Shown: piece by piece, positions 25,680 to 35,883 of the stretch
Numbering within the stretch: position 1 is the first letter of the stretch
How the letters are laid out: the number at the start of each line of letters is the position of its first letter
Assembly: GCA_963707165.1 (NCBI GenBank)
Contig: CAVPPO010000005.1
Location: 62,001 to 126,000 of the forward strand
DNA: 64,000 bases
DNA from: Palsa-147 sp963707165
Lineage (GTDB): Bacteria > Acidobacteriota > Terriglobia > Acidiferrales > UBA7541
Reading direction: 5' to 3'
Program-made: the position numbers and the translations under genes
The notes under the pieces: generated by a model
The model's database searches: none
Seen by the model: only the letters and a program-made list of their open reading frames with translations
What the model was told of the DNA's origin: nothing

Positions 25680-26048
25680 GTGGGATCGGGGCAGAAAGAG
25701 CGCGAATCGCGGGGGCCGCTTACGCCGGCGATGTTTCATATTTTGCTGGCGCTGGCTGATGGCGAGAAGCATGGGTACGCGATTTTGAAGGAAGTTGCGG
25801 AGCGGACGGGCGGGAAAGTGCAGCTTAGTGCGGGGACGCTTTACGGAATTATCAAGCGGCTGGACGAATCGGGATTGATTCTTGAAAAAGTGCGGCGGCC
25901 GGACATTGGATTCGACGACGAGAGGCGCCGCTACTATCAGCTTACGGAACTGGGGCGGCGCGTGGCGGTGGCGGAGGCGGCGCGACTCGAGGAGATGGTG
26001 GAGATGGCGCGGGCGAAGCGGCTGGTGCGCCGGCCGCGGTTGGCTTAG
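25680..26048 (+). CDS. PadR-family transcriptional regulator
   Basis: 122 residues from a GTG at 25680, with GAGGAGG directly upstream. The PadR winged helix is clear: GPLTPAMFHILLALADGEKH, GYAILKEVAERTGGKVQLSA, GTLYGIIKRLDESGLI, then an acidic wing and a short C-terminal helix. Such regulators are often the first gene ahead of an ADOP-type permease, as here, 9 bases before the next start. Repeated GCGATATAGT elements upstream suggest autoregulation. Confidence 0.88.
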   Translation: MGSGQKERESRGPLTPAMFHILLALADGEKHGYAILKEVAERTGGKVQLSAGTLYGIIKRLDESGLILEKVRRPDIGFDDERRRYYQLTELGRRVAVAEAARLEEMVEMARAKRLVRRPRLA

Positions 26049-26057
26049 GAGACGAAT

Positions 26058-28734
26058 ATGTCTGATGAAAAGGCGGCGAATCAGAAACCCAAAATCTCCG
26101 ATCGCATTTTCCGTGTGGCGCTGGCGGTGCTGCCTGCCGATTTTCGCAGCAACTATGGAGGAGAGATGCAGCGCGTGTTTCACGAACAGCAGCGCGAGGC
26201 GGGCGAAAAAGAAGGATTCGCCGGGCTGATGAAGCTGTGGTGGGAAACGCTGACGGGCCTGCTGAAGACGGGGCCGCGCGAGCACTGGGAGATGTTGAAG
26301 CAGGACATGGCGTACGCACTGCGGATGATGCGGAAGAATTATGGATTCACGCTGGTGGCGGTTCTGACGCTGGGCCTGGGCATCGGAGCGAACACCGCGA
26401 TATTCAGCGTCGTGAATGCCGTGCTGCTCAGCCCGCTGCCCTACCCGAAAGGCGGGGAGTTGGTGATCCTGCGGCAACAGGCGCAAAAGCAGGGATTGGA
26501 TGACATTTCGTTCTCGGTGAAGGAAGTCGAGGACTATCGCAGTCAGAACGAGACTTTCTCAGGAGTGGCGGAATACCACTCGATGACGTTTACGTTGCTG
26601 GGAGGCGAGGAGCCGCTGCGGGTGCAGACCGGCGTCGTGTCCGCAAATTTCTTCGACATGTTCGGAATCCGGCCGATCCAGGGACGCACGTTCCGCGAGG
26701 ACGACGATAAGTTGGGTGCGCCGGCGGTTTTGCTGGTGAGTTACGAGTTCTGGAAAAACAGCCTGCATGGCGATCCGAACATCGTGGGCAAAACTTTCCG
26801 GATGAACGACAAAACGCACACGGTGATCGGTGTGTTGCCGCCCGTGCCGCAGTATCCCAATGAGAACGATGTGTACATGCCCACTGTGGCGTGCCCTTTC
26901 CGCGGCTCGAAGCGGATGATGGAGGGCCGCGACCATCGCATGATGAGCGTGTTCGCGCGAATGAAGGACGGCGTGAAGCTGAGTTCTTCGGGAGCGGATG
27001 TGCAGACGATCGCGGGGCGGCTCGCGCAGGAATATCCGAGCTTTTATCCCGCGGCGATGGGCTACCGAACGATTACGATTCCACTGAAAGGCGAATTGAT
27101 CAAGGGAGCGCAGCCAACGCTGCTGATATTGCTCGGCGCGACCGGGTTTGTGCTGCTCATCGCGTGCGCGAACGTGGCGAACCTGACTCTGGCGCGCATG
27201 ACGCAGCGCGAGCGCGAATTGGCGGTTCGCTCTGCGCTGGGCGCGGGACGGAGCCGCTTGCTGCGGCAACTGCTCACGGAGAGCGTGATGATTGCGATGC
27301 TTGGCGCGCTGCTGGGGCTGGCGTTCGCGTCCGGCGGAATGGATCTGTTGCAAGGATTTGCGGCGCGGTTCACGCCGCGGGCGCGGGAGATTCGCATCGA
27401 CTACGTGGTGTTGATGTTTACGTTCATCGTCGCGGCGGGAACGAGCATCGTGTTCGGCTCGCTGGCGGCGTTCATTTCGCGCGAGAGTCTGGCGGCGGGA
27501 TTGAAGGAAGGAACCGGCGGAGCATCGGCGAGCCGGAGGAGGCATCGCGTGCGCAGCGTGCTGATCGTGACGCAAATCGCGCTGTCGTTCCTGCTGCTCG
27601 CGGGAGCAGGGCTGATGCTGCGCAGTTTCGTAAAAATGCAGCGCGTGGACCCGGGTTTCGTGCCGCAACACATCTTGTCCGTGGGAGTGAATCCGAATTT
27701 CATCGAAGTACACGAAACCCGAGCAGTACCGTGAGACTGGTGAACCGCATACTGGAAAGCACGAAGATGCGGCCCGGAGTAATGTCCGTGGCGCTCTCAT
27801 CGAGTTTCCCCTTCGATCCTGATTCGGAAGTTTTCGGAACAAGGCACCAATTCCTACGACATCGAGGGGCGCCCGCTGCAAAGACGGCGAAATGCAGCCG
27901 ATGACGGCAGCGCGCGTCGCAAGCCCCGATTATTTCAAGCTGCTGGGAATTCCGCTGCATCGAGGGGCGCACGATCACCGAAGCCGACACATCGGAAGCG
28001 CCGCAGGTGGTGGTGATCAATCAGTCGATCGCGCGGCATCAGTGGCCGGGAGACGATCCGGTGGGACACGCATTTCGTTCGACGATGGGAAAGATGTGGA
28101 TTGAAGATTGTCGGGATCGTGGGCGACACGAAGGAACTTGCGCTGGACCGTCCCACGGAGCGATCAAGTGTATCTGTCGCTCGAACAGTATCCGCAGTGG
28201 GGGAGCCTGTTGGTGCGGACGAACGGCGATCCGATGAGCGTGGCGCGGGACGTGCGGCAGAGCGTGTACGACGTCGATCCGGACACGGCGTTGACGAACA
28301 TGATTTCGCTGGAGGCGGCGCGGAGCGCGACGTTGGTATCGCCGAGGTTGACGACTGATTTGCTGGGGGTGTTTGCGGGGCTGGCTTTGGTGATGGCGGC
28401 GACAGGGATCGGCGGAATCATGGCGCTGACGGTGAGCCAGAGACTGCATGAAATCGGGATTCGCATGGCGCTGGGGGCTGGACCGCGGGACATTCTGCGA
28501 ATGGTTTTGCGGCAGGGGCTTGGGCTTGGTGTGACCGGAATTGTTTTGGGATTGCTGGCGGCGATTGGATTGACGCGGCTTTTGCAGACTTTGCTGTTTG
28601 AAGTATCGCCGACGGATCCGATTACTTTGGCGGCGGTAGGGATTTTGTTGGTGACTGCGGCAGTGATTTCTTGTTGGGTGCCGGCGCGGCGGGCGGCGAA
28701 GACGGATCCGTTGGTGGCGTTGAGATTTGAGTGA
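26058..28734 (+). pseudogene. ADOP-type MacB/FtsX-like permease, multiply frameshifted at 27.7-28.2 kb
   Basis: The product starts with an extra N-terminal region (MSDEKAANQKPKISDRIF, RVALAVLPADFRSNYGGEMQ) and then a MacB-type periplasmic domain. Next are the first FtsX helices (LTLGLGIGANTAIFSVVNAV, later LLIACANVANLTLARMTQRE). From about 27712 to 28165 the reading frame changes at least seven times. Typical residues reappear each time, for example SYDIEGRPL, VASPDYFKLLGIPL and KIVGIVGDTKELALD. The last frame (to 28734) gives the final permease block LHEIGIRMALGAGPRDILRM and the end PARRAAKTDPLVALRFE. The length of 2677 bases suits an ADOP of about 892 codons. No ATPase is adjacent. Confidence 0.78.
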
Positions 28735-28951
28735 TGATTGTTGGGGGCCGGTTTAGAAAGTTTTCAGGATGGATTTGGGTTTTGTGTGTTTGGAAAACCC
28801 AATGCCAAACCGGGCCGGTGTGAACCCCGGCCCCTACTAACGAGATGCTGGCATTCTGACGGGTCCGCGGTTGTGCGGCGCGGTGATTTTACGGCGAGGT
28901 CGTCGGAGGGCGCAGCAAGCGGCGCCCCTACGAAAGAAAGAGCTGAAATCG
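28735..28951. repeat. two REP-like palindromes before the rhodanese gene
   Basis: GGGCCGGTGTGAACCCCGGC followed by CCCTAC at 28812-28837 is a GTAG-footed palindrome read from the minus strand. GGGCGCAGCAAGCGGCGCCC plus CTAC at 28908-28931 is another; the latter recurs at 29971-29994 and, with one change, at 31653-31676. The second lies about 20 bases before the rhodanese start. Confidence 0.7.
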
Positions 28952-29884
28952 ATGAGACTCTCAACTCGGTTTTTCCTGCGATCATTTCTGGCGAGTGCGG
29001 GTGTGCTGCTGCTTTCATCTGCGGCGGGAGCGCAAGCTGGTGCCGCGAAGAATTCGGCGCCGTATTTTGTTTCTACGCAGTGGGTGGCGGATCATTTGAA
29101 GGATCCTTCGCTTGTTTTGCTGGCGGTGGGGGAGAAGAGCGAATACGACGGCGGGCATATTCCCGGGGCGCGGAATTTTGAGTACGACCGCGTGTCTACG
29201 CCGCATGGCAGCGGGTTGATGCTGGAGTTGCCGCCGGTGGAGCAGCTTGTGAAGGTGTTCGAGGATGCTGGGGTGAGCGATTCTTCGCGGTTGGTGGTTT
29301 ATTTCAGCAGCGAGTGGGTTACGCCTACGGCGCGGGTTTATCTGACGCTGGATTATCTTGGACTGCGCGATCGACTTTCTTATCTCGACGGAGGGATGGC
29401 GGCTTGGCGCAAGGAAGGGCGGGCGGTTTCTACCGAAACGCCGAAATTTGCGAAGGGAACTTTGACGGCGCATCCACGGAACGATGTGGTGGTGAAAGTG
29501 GATGTAGTGCAGCAGGATTTGCACAAGGCCGGGGTGGCGATTGTGGATGTGCGCGAGGCGAAGTGCTACGGGAGCACAGGGAATTGCTATGGGGAGCGGC
29601 CTGGGCATATTCCTGGGGCTGTGAATATTCCTTGGGAGGTTTTGGTCGGCGACGATCTGAAATTGAAGAGCGTGGATGAGTTGCGAGGGATATTTCAGAG
29701 AGCTGGGGTGAAACCGGGGGATGAAGTTATCGCTTACTGCCATGTTGGGCAGAGGGCTAGCTTGGTGTACATGGTGTCGCGATTATTGGGGCATGATGCG
29801 CGGCTTTATGATGGTTCGTATGAAGAGTGGGGGGAGCGGGGGGATCTGCCGGTGGAGAAAACGGCGGCAGTGGGAAATCAGTAG
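28952..29884 (+). CDS. exported double-domain rhodanese-type sulfurtransferase
   Basis: 310 residues from ATG 28952 with a signal peptide (MRLSTRFFLRSFLASAGVLL, ending AGAQA). Two rhodanese domains follow, about 38-160 and 180-300. In the second, the active-site loop is CHVGQRAS, with catalytic Cys after VIAY. In the first, the equivalent loop reads SSEWVTPTAR with Ser for Cys, so it is structural, as usual for two-domain thiosulfate sulfurtransferases. The reaction moves sulfane sulfur to an acceptor thiol. Export suggests a periplasmic role. Confidence 0.85.
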   Translation: MRLSTRFFLRSFLASAGVLLLSSAAGAQAGAAKNSAPYFVSTQWVADHLKDPSLVLLAVGEKSEYDGGHIPGARNFEYDRVSTPHGSGLMLELPPVEQLVKVFEDAGVSDSSRLVVYFSSEWVTPTARVYLTLDYLGLRDRLSYLDGGMAAWRKEGRAVSTETPKFAKGTLTAHPRNDVVVKVDVVQQDLHKAGVAIVDVREAKCYGSTGNCYGERPGHIPGAVNIPWEVLVGDDLKLKSVDELRGIFQRAGVKPGDEVIAYCHVGQRASLVYMVSRLLGHDARLYDGSYEEWGERGDLPVEKTAAVGNQ

Positions 29885-30206
29885 GGCGCGCCGCATTCCG
29901 GTTTCATTGGTGTACGTCAATCGCACGCTGAGTGCGGTCGTGGCCAACGTTTCGGTGGGGTTACATGGGCGGGCGCAGCAAGCGGCGCCCCTACGACCGC
30001 GATCGAGGAGTCCGCGGTCGCGCACGGCCCTGGTGACGCGTACGGTTATAAGATGCCAGCCTCAAAGGCCGGCGCTACAAAAACCTTCGGATTGGGGCCG
30101 CGGTCGTTTGGCGGATGTGGGCTACGTTAGTAATCGTAAGAGGCCGGCGGGGACGCCGGCGGTACTGGTAATTCACTGCTTGGAAAGTTCCTCGTGATAC
30201 GATTCC
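29885..30206. repeat. intergenic region packed with REP-like palindromes
   Basis: At least three GTAG/GTAC-footed palindromes read from the minus strand: 29971-29994 (GGGCGCAGCAAGCGGCGCCC, CTAC), 30055-30078 (GCCAGCCTCAAAGGCCGGCG, CTAC) and 30143-30165 (GCCGGCGGGGACGCCGGCGG, TAC). A further hairpin, CGACCGCG / CGCGGTCG, lies at about 29993-30020. No gene is supported. Confidence 0.75.
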
Positions 30207-31595
30207 TTGCTCGAATTTAGTCCCGCCCTTGCAGGGAGCATCTGGGTGAATTTCTTGCGTGCAGAACTGCGGCCGATGCTGCGGCTGGCTGGGCCGATTG
30301 TGCTGGCCGAGCTCGGCTGGATGGGCATGCCCATCGTGGATACGATGATGGTGGGGCGGCTGCCATACAGCGCCGACGCGATTGGCGCGGTGAGCCTCGG
30401 CGGAATTTTATTTTACGCGATTGGAATTTTCGGAACGGGATTGATGCTGGGGCTGGACACGCTGGTGTCGCATGCGTTCGGCGCGGGGGACGTCGCGGAT
30501 TGCCATCATTCGCTGATCAACAGCATTTACCTGAGCATCGCGGCGGCGCCGATTTTGATGGGGCTGGTGTGGGTGATCGGCGGAAATCTGCATCGCTTCG
30601 GCGTGGCGCCGGATGTGCTGCAATATGCGATTCCTTATCTTCATGCGCTGAACTGGAGCATGTTTCCTTTGTTTCTGTATTTTGCGCTGCGGCGCTACCT
30701 GCAAGGAATGAATCGCGTGGCGCCGGTGATGTTTGCACTGATTAGCGCCAATTTGGTGAATCTTTTCGGAAATTGGCTATTTGTCTACGGCCATTTCGGA
30801 TTTCGGGCGATGGGGCCGGTGGGATCGGGTTGGGCTACGTGTATTTCGCGGGTGTACATGACCGCGGTGCTGCTGATTTCGATTTATTTTTATGAGCGGC
30901 GCTATCGTACCGGGCTGCACGCTGCGGAGGTGCGGCCAGATTTCGCGCGCGTTTGGCGATTGGTGAAATTGGGAATACCGGCGGCGGCGCAGATGACGGT
31001 GGAGGTCGGAGTGTTTGCGGTGGCGACTTCGTTGATCGGGCGGCTTGGCGCGGTGCCGCTGGCGAGCCATCAGATTGCGCTAAATACGGCGAGCGTTACT
31101 TACATGGTGCCGCTGGGGATTGGTTCGGCGGCGGCGGTGCGCGTGGGGCAGGCGCTGGGACGACGCGATCCGGCCGGGGCGCGACATGCGGGATGGACTG
31201 GAATTGCGCTGGGCGGGAGTTTCATGTTCTGCATGGCGATATTGTTCTGGGTGGCGCCGCGATTTATTGTGCGAATTTTTACGCCCGATCCGGGGATCAT
31301 CGTTGCGGCTTCCAATTTGCTTTTTATTGCGGCGTTCTTTCAGCTCTTCGACGGAATTCAGGCCACGGTGACGGGAGCGATGCGCGGAGCGGGAGATACG
31401 CGGACACCTTTTTTGTGTCATTTGATTGCGTACTGGCTGATCGGGCTGCCGTTGGGATATCACTTGTGCTTTGCGGTGGGTTGGGGGGCGGCTGGGTTGT
31501 GGATTGGATTGAGTTTGGCTTTGATTTTGATTGGAGTGGCGCTTTTGATGTTTTGGCGGAGGAAGGTGGAATCGTTTTCGGGGATGTTTGGTTGA
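30207..31595 (+). CDS. MATE-family multidrug/cation efflux transporter
   Basis: Up to 462 residues. The start is uncertain (TTG 30207, GTG 30246 or ATG 30276; the last two sit just ahead of the first helix). Twelve hydrophobic segments are arranged in two homologous halves. MATE landmarks include LAGPIVLAELGWMGMPIVDT, LDTLVSHAFGAGD, GWATCISRVYM, ASHQIALNTASVTYMVPLGI and QALGRRDPAGA. It exports organic cations or other small molecules in exchange for H+ or Na+. Flanked by REP-like repeats on both sides; no regulator next to it. Confidence 0.88.
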   Translation: MLEFSPALAGSIWVNFLRAELRPMLRLAGPIVLAELGWMGMPIVDTMMVGRLPYSADAIGAVSLGGILFYAIGIFGTGLMLGLDTLVSHAFGAGDVADCHHSLINSIYLSIAAAPILMGLVWVIGGNLHRFGVAPDVLQYAIPYLHALNWSMFPLFLYFALRRYLQGMNRVAPVMFALISANLVNLFGNWLFVYGHFGFRAMGPVGSGWATCISRVYMTAVLLISIYFYERRYRTGLHAAEVRPDFARVWRLVKLGIPAAAQMTVEVGVFAVATSLIGRLGAVPLASHQIALNTASVTYMVPLGIGSAAAVRVGQALGRRDPAGARHAGWTGIALGGSFMFCMAILFWVAPRFIVRIFTPDPGIIVAASNLLFIAAFFQLFDGIQATVTGAMRGAGDTRTPFLCHLIAYWLIGLPLGYHLCFAVGWGAAGLWIGLSLALILIGVALLMFWRRKVESFSGMFG

Positions 31596-31652
31596 GCGGC
31601 GGATAGCGGTACGCCGTGGTGCGAGGATGTGGCAAGGGCTGAGCTCGTAAGA

Positions 31653-31676
31653 GGGCGCAGCAAGCCGCGCCCCTAC
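31653..31676. repeat. REP-like palindrome (third GGGCGCAGCAAGC copy)
   Basis: GGGCGCAGCAAGCCGCGCCC plus CTAC, one change from the copies at 28908 and 29971, between the MATE gene and the purine operon. Confidence 0.7.
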
Positions 31677-31816
31677 GGGAAACGGCACGCGTGCGGCGGC
31701 GGATTGCGCGCGCGATGGGATTTCGTGCGCTACAATCTGCACGGTTCTGCGCGAGCTGTGCATGAGGCTGGGATTCGCGATATTCAAGTTGATTTTTGCT
31801 GACGGAGCTGTGACGC

Positions 31817-32296
31817 TTGGCTGAGAACGCGGATTTGCGGTGCATGGAACGGGCGATCGAGCTTTCGCTGGAGAATGTTCGCTCGGGGCGCGGCGGGCCT
31901 TTTGCGGCGGTGGTGGCACGGGGTGGGGAAATTATCGCTGAGGCTGCCAACTGCGTTACTTCGACGAATGATCCTACGGCGCATGCGGAGATTGTGGCGA
32001 TTCGGGCTGCTTGCCGGAAGATTGGGCATTTCGAATTGACCGGGTGCGACCTTTATACGACTTGCGAGCCTTGCCCGATGTGCCTGGGGGCGATTTACTG
32101 GGCGCGGCCGGCGCGGGTTTTTTATGCGAATACGGAGGCGGATGCGGCGGCGATTGGATTTGACGACGCGTTTATTTATGCGGAATTGAAGAGGCCGCTG
32201 GGCGAACGCAAGATTCCGATGATTCAGATTCTGCGCGAGAAGGCGCTGGAGGCGTTTCGCGCTTGGCAGGCTAAGACGGATAAGGCGACTTACTGA
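31817..32296 (+). CDS. guaD: guanine deaminase (cytidine-deaminase fold)
   Basis: 159 residues from a TTG at 31817; ATG 31844 would cut into the domain. The zinc motifs are TAHAEIVAIR and TCEPCPMCLGAIYWARP. The surrounding sequence (GGPFAAVV, NDPTAHAE, GFDDAFIYAEL, ERKIPMIQI) closely follows Bacillus GuaD from memory. It converts guanine to xanthine and ammonia. Placed first in the purine operon, 8 bases before xanthine dehydrogenase, it supplies that enzyme's substrate. Confidence 0.88.
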   Translation: MAENADLRCMERAIELSLENVRSGRGGPFAAVVARGGEIIAEAANCVTSTNDPTAHAEIVAIRAACRKIGHFELTGCDLYTTCEPCPMCLGAIYWARPARVFYANTEADAAAIGFDDAFIYAELKRPLGERKIPMIQILREKALEAFRAWQAKTDKATY

Positions 32297-32304
32297 GGGG
32301 CGCG

Positions 32305-34545
32305 ATGGCGGATCCCATCATCGGGCGGTCGGTTCCGCGGAAGGAAGGGCGCGAGAAAGTTACCGGGCGGGCGCGATACGTGGCGGACATGACTTTGCCC
32401 GGGATGTTGCACGGCGTGACGGTGCGCAGCCCGATTGCGCGGGGGCGCTTGCGCGCGATTCATTTTGGCGTTGGCGTGCCGTGGGACGAAATTACCGTTG
32501 TTACCGCGAAAGATATTCCTGGGAAAAATTCCATTCTGCTTCTTGAGGACGATCAGCCTTGCCTGGCGGCGGAGTTTGTGAATCACGCTGAGGAGGCGGT
32601 CGTTCTTCTGGCGCACGCCGACAAATATTTGATCGAAGAAGCGCGGCGGGCTGTGCGATTGGAGATTGAGCCGCTGCCGGCGATTTTTTCGATGGATGAT
32701 TCGCTCGAGCGGAAGGAAATCGTATGGGGCGCGGATAATATTTTCAAATCGTTGCGCGTGGATAAAGGCGACGTGGACGCGGCTTGGGGCGCGGCGGAGA
32801 TTATTGTCGAGGGCGAATACGAGACTGGGGCGCAGGAGCAGCTTTACATCGAGCCGCAGGGAATGATTGCGGTGGCGAATGCGCGCGAGGGCGTGACGGT
32901 GTGGGGCTCGCTGCAGTGTCCTTATTATATTCACAAGGCGCTGACGGGGCTTTTTGAATTGCCTGCGGAGAAAATTCGCGTGGTGCAGATGGAGACGGGC
33001 GGCGGATTTGGCGGCAAGGAAGAATATCCGTCGATGATTGCGGCGCACGCGGCGCTGCTGGCCTGGAAATCGGGGCGGCCGGTGCGGATTATTTACGATC
33101 GCGCGGAAGATATGGCGGCGACTACGAAGCGGCATCCATCGCGGACGCGGCATCGGACTGGAGTTACGCGCGAGGGCAAGCTGGTGGCGATGGATATTGA
33201 TTTCACTTTGGACGGTGGGGCTTACATGACGCTTTCGCCGGTGGTGCTTTCGCGCGGGACGATTCATGCGGCGGGGCCTTACGATTGCGCGAATGTGAGG
33301 ATTCGCAGCCGGGCGGTGGCTACGAATTTTCCGCCGCATGGGGCGTTTCGCGGATTTGGTGCGCCGCAGAGCGTGTTTGCTTTGGAGCGGCATCTGGATC
33401 AGGTGGCGAAGGCTGTGGGATTGGCGCCTGAGGAATTGCGGCGGCGGAATTTTATTCGCGAAGGGCTGAGCTTGGCGGTGGGGCAAGTGGTGCACGAGAA
33501 GATTGATATGAATGAGTTGATGGAGCGGGCGTTTGATTTGAGTGACTATCGCGCTAAGCGCGAGCGATTTGCTCGGGAGAATCCTGGGAGTTGCGTTAAG
33601 CGTGGGATCGGGTTTGCTTCGTTTCTTCATGGGGCTGGATTTACCGGGTCGGGCGAGGATTATCTGGCCTCGGTGGCTGAGGTCGAAGCTACTTCTGATG
33701 GCCGGATTCGCGTGCTGGCAGCGAGCACGGAGATGGGGCAGGGCACGAATACGATTTTTTCGCAGATTGCGGCGGATGCGCTGGGGCTTGATTATTCGAG
33801 CATTGAAGTGGTGCAGCCGGATACGGCGCAGGTGCCGAATAGCGGGCCGACTGTGGCTTCGCGGACTTGCATGATTGTTGGGAAGCTTGTGGAGTCGGCG
33901 GCACTTGGAGTGAGGCAGGCGCTTGTGCAGGGCGGATTTTTGCGCGATGAGGATGGCGCTGCGGCATTTGCGAAGGCTTGCGGCGCTTACATCGAGAAGA
34001 TCGGACCGCTGAAGGCTTCCAGCCGGTATTCGCCGCCGCCGGACATTCATTGGGACGACAAGCTTTATCGCGGCGACGCTTATGGGGCGTATGGATGGGC
34101 CGTTTATGTCGCCGAGGTTTCTGTGGATACGATCACTTGCGAGACGCGCGTTGAGGATTTCGTCGCGGTGCAGGAAGTTGGGCGCGTGATCAATCCAGTG
34201 CTGGCTGCGGGGCAGATTGAAGGCGGCGTGGCGCAGGGCATCGGATTTGCGCTGTACGAGAATGTCGTCTGGCAGGAAGGGCGCATGATCAACAACCAGA
34301 TGACGAACTACATTATGCCGTCGGCGATGGATGTGCCTCCGATTCGCGTTTACTTTGAGGAGTTGCCGTACGCGCGCGGGCCTGCGGGAGCGAAAGGGAT
34401 TGGAGAACTGCCGCTGGATGGAACTGCGCCGGCGATTATCAATGCGGTCGAGAATGCTACGGGCGTGGTGATTCGGCGCGTGCCGCTGACGCCGGAAATT
34501 CTGATGGAAGCACTCGATGCCGCGCGCGAGCACGCCCGTGCCTGA
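32305..34545 (+). CDS. xdhA: xanthine dehydrogenase, molybdopterin-binding subunit
   Basis: 746 residues. N-terminal a/b hammerhead domain (SVPRKEGREKVTGRARYVAD) followed by the Moco domains. Landmarks: ETGGGFGGKEEY, NFPPHGAFRGFGAPQ, STEMGQGTNTIFSQIAADAL and the catalytic Glu in GAKGIGELPLDGTA. With the FeS and FAD subunits it oxidises hypoxanthine and xanthine to urate. It overlaps the next gene by 29 bases. The three-subunit form follows the E. coli/Bacillus arrangement; the symbol uses E. coli naming. Confidence 0.9.
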   Translation: MADPIIGRSVPRKEGREKVTGRARYVADMTLPGMLHGVTVRSPIARGRLRAIHFGVGVPWDEITVVTAKDIPGKNSILLLEDDQPCLAAEFVNHAEEAVVLLAHADKYLIEEARRAVRLEIEPLPAIFSMDDSLERKEIVWGADNIFKSLRVDKGDVDAAWGAAEIIVEGEYETGAQEQLYIEPQGMIAVANAREGVTVWGSLQCPYYIHKALTGLFELPAEKIRVVQMETGGGFGGKEEYPSMIAAHAALLAWKSGRPVRIIYDRAEDMAATTKRHPSRTRHRTGVTREGKLVAMDIDFTLDGGAYMTLSPVVLSRGTIHAAGPYDCANVRIRSRAVATNFPPHGAFRGFGAPQSVFALERHLDQVAKAVGLAPEELRRRNFIREGLSLAVGQVVHEKIDMNELMERAFDLSDYRAKRERFARENPGSCVKRGIGFASFLHGAGFTGSGEDYLASVAEVEATSDGRIRVLAASTEMGQGTNTIFSQIAADALGLDYSSIEVVQPDTAQVPNSGPTVASRTCMIVGKLVESAALGVRQALVQGGFLRDEDGAAAFAKACGAYIEKIGPLKASSRYSPPPDIHWDDKLYRGDAYGAYGWAVYVAEVSVDTITCETRVEDFVAVQEVGRVINPVLAAGQIEGGVAQGIGFALYENVVWQEGRMINNQMTNYIMPSAMDVPPIRVYFEELPYARGPAGAKGIGELPLDGTAPAIINAVENATGVVIRRVPLTPEILMEALDAAREHARA

Positions 34546-35020
34546 GAAGGTCGCGGTGCATTGCCGCGTGAATGGCCGCGACGCTGTGCTGCGCGATTTT
34601 CCGATGACGCGGCTTCTGGATGTTCTTCGCGAACAATTGAATCTCACCGGAATCAAAGAAGGCTGCGGCGAAGGGGAATGCGGGGCTTGCAGCGTCGAGA
34701 TGGACGGAAGGCTCGTCAATAGTTGCCTGGTCCCTGTGTTGCAGGCCGAGGGTGCGGCGATTCGCACCATCGAAGGAGTTGCTAGCGGCGAGCAGCTTCA
34801 TTGCGTGCAGGAGGCATTCATCGCGCACGGTGGGGCGCAGTGCGGAATTTGCACTCCGGGGATGATTCTGGCGGCTGTCGATTTGCTCGCGAACAATCCG
34901 CGGCCGACGGAAGGTGAAGTCCGCATGGCGCTGGCTGGGAATCTTTGCCGCTGCACCGGTTACACAAAGATTTTTGAGTCTGTGCTGAATGCTCTCGCTG
35001 GGGTAGGGGCGCGCGAGTGA
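34517..35020 (+). CDS. xdhC: xanthine dehydrogenase, 2Fe-2S subunit
   Basis: 167 residues with both cluster motifs. The plant-type ferredoxin cluster is GCGEGECGACSV and the later Cys in NSCLVP; the second cluster is QCGICTPGM and CRCTGY. It passes electrons from the molybdenum site to the FAD subunit. The start at 34517 overlaps the end of the Moco subunit gene; an internal GTG near 34539 would also preserve the domain. Its TGA overlaps the GTG of the FAD subunit. Confidence 0.9.
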   Translation: MPRASTPVPEKVAVHCRVNGRDAVLRDFPMTRLLDVLREQLNLTGIKEGCGEGECGACSVEMDGRLVNSCLVPVLQAEGAAIRTIEGVASGEQLHCVQEAFIAHGGAQCGICTPGMILAAVDLLANNPRPTEGEVRMALAGNLCRCTGYTKIFESVLNALAGVGARE

Positions 35021-35883
35021 CATCGCTCGTGCCATTCTTCGAATTGCAAACGCCGTCCAACCTTGCATCAGCATTGGAGCTACTCGCGCGTGAGCCTGGC
35101 GAATGGCGCGCTTTTGCCGGCGGAACCGATCTGATGGCCTTGCTGGAAGCGGGCAAGCTGGCGCACCGGCGTTACCTGAATATCTGGAATTTGGATGAAT
35201 TGCGCGGGATTTCGGCGAGGGGCGCTGAAATCAGCATCGGGGCTCTGGCGACGTACACAGACATCCGGTGCGATGCTGCGCTGTTGCGCGAGTTTCCTTT
35301 GCTTTGCCGCGCTGCCGAGGAGACCGGCGGGATCGCTACGCAGAATCGCGGCACGCTAGGCGGAAACATTGCCAATGCGTCGCCCGCGGCCGATTCTCCG
35401 CCTGCGCTGCTCGTTTATGATGCGGAGCTCGAGCTCATTTCTGCAGGCGGGATGCGGCGAGTACCTTACCTAGGCTTTCACTCTGGCTACAAGAAGATGA
35501 ATCTGCGGCCGGATGAGTTGATCGCGCGGATCATTTTGCCGCGCGACCGCGCGGGATGGAAATCGTACTACCGCAAAGTTGGCACACGACGGGCGCAGGC
35601 GATTTCAAAAGTATGCATGGCTGCCGCGCTGAAGTTTTCAGATGGCGAAATCACCGACGTACGCATCGCTCTGGGAAGCGTGGCTCCGAGCGTAATTCGC
35701 GCGACCGCGACGGAGAATGCGCTGCGGGGCAAGCGACTGGATTCGACCGCGATCGCTGCGGCGCGGGTTTCGCTTGCCGCAGAAATCGCGCCGATTGACG
35801 ATATGCGCTCCAGTGCGCGCTACCGCTCGCGCGTCGCGCAGAATCTGCTGGAAGAATTTCTTCTCAGTGCTGCTCGAGCATGA
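35017..35883 (+). CDS. xdhB: xanthine dehydrogenase, FAD-binding subunit
   Basis: 288 residues from a GTG at 35017 (GTGA overlap). The FAD_binding_5 domain shows AFAGGTDLMALLEAGKLA and the FAD loop TQNRGTLGGNIANASPAADS. The C-terminal CO_deh_flav_C part (residues about 180-285) includes KVGTRRAQAISKV. It carries electrons to NAD+. The stop overlaps the allantoinase ATG (ATGA), so translation is probably coupled through the whole operon. Confidence 0.9.
   Translation: MTSLVPFFELQTPSNLASALELLAREPGEWRAFAGGTDLMALLEAGKLAHRRYLNIWNLDELRGISARGAEISIGALATYTDIRCDAALLREFPLLCRAAEETGGIATQNRGTLGGNIANASPAADSPPALLVYDAELELISAGGMRRVPYLGFHSGYKKMNLRPDELIARIILPRDRAGWKSYYRKVGTRRAQAISKVCMAAALKFSDGEITDVRIALGSVAPSVIRATATENALRGKRLDSTAIAAARVSLAAEIAPIDDMRSSARYRSRVAQNLLEEFLLSAARA

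Noticed and set aside
32290..34770. 826-codon open frame antisense to xdhA
   Set aside because: It mirrors the xanthine dehydrogenase gene, is rich in Arg, His and Pro, and has no domain. Long antisense frames are expected with this third-position G+C bias.
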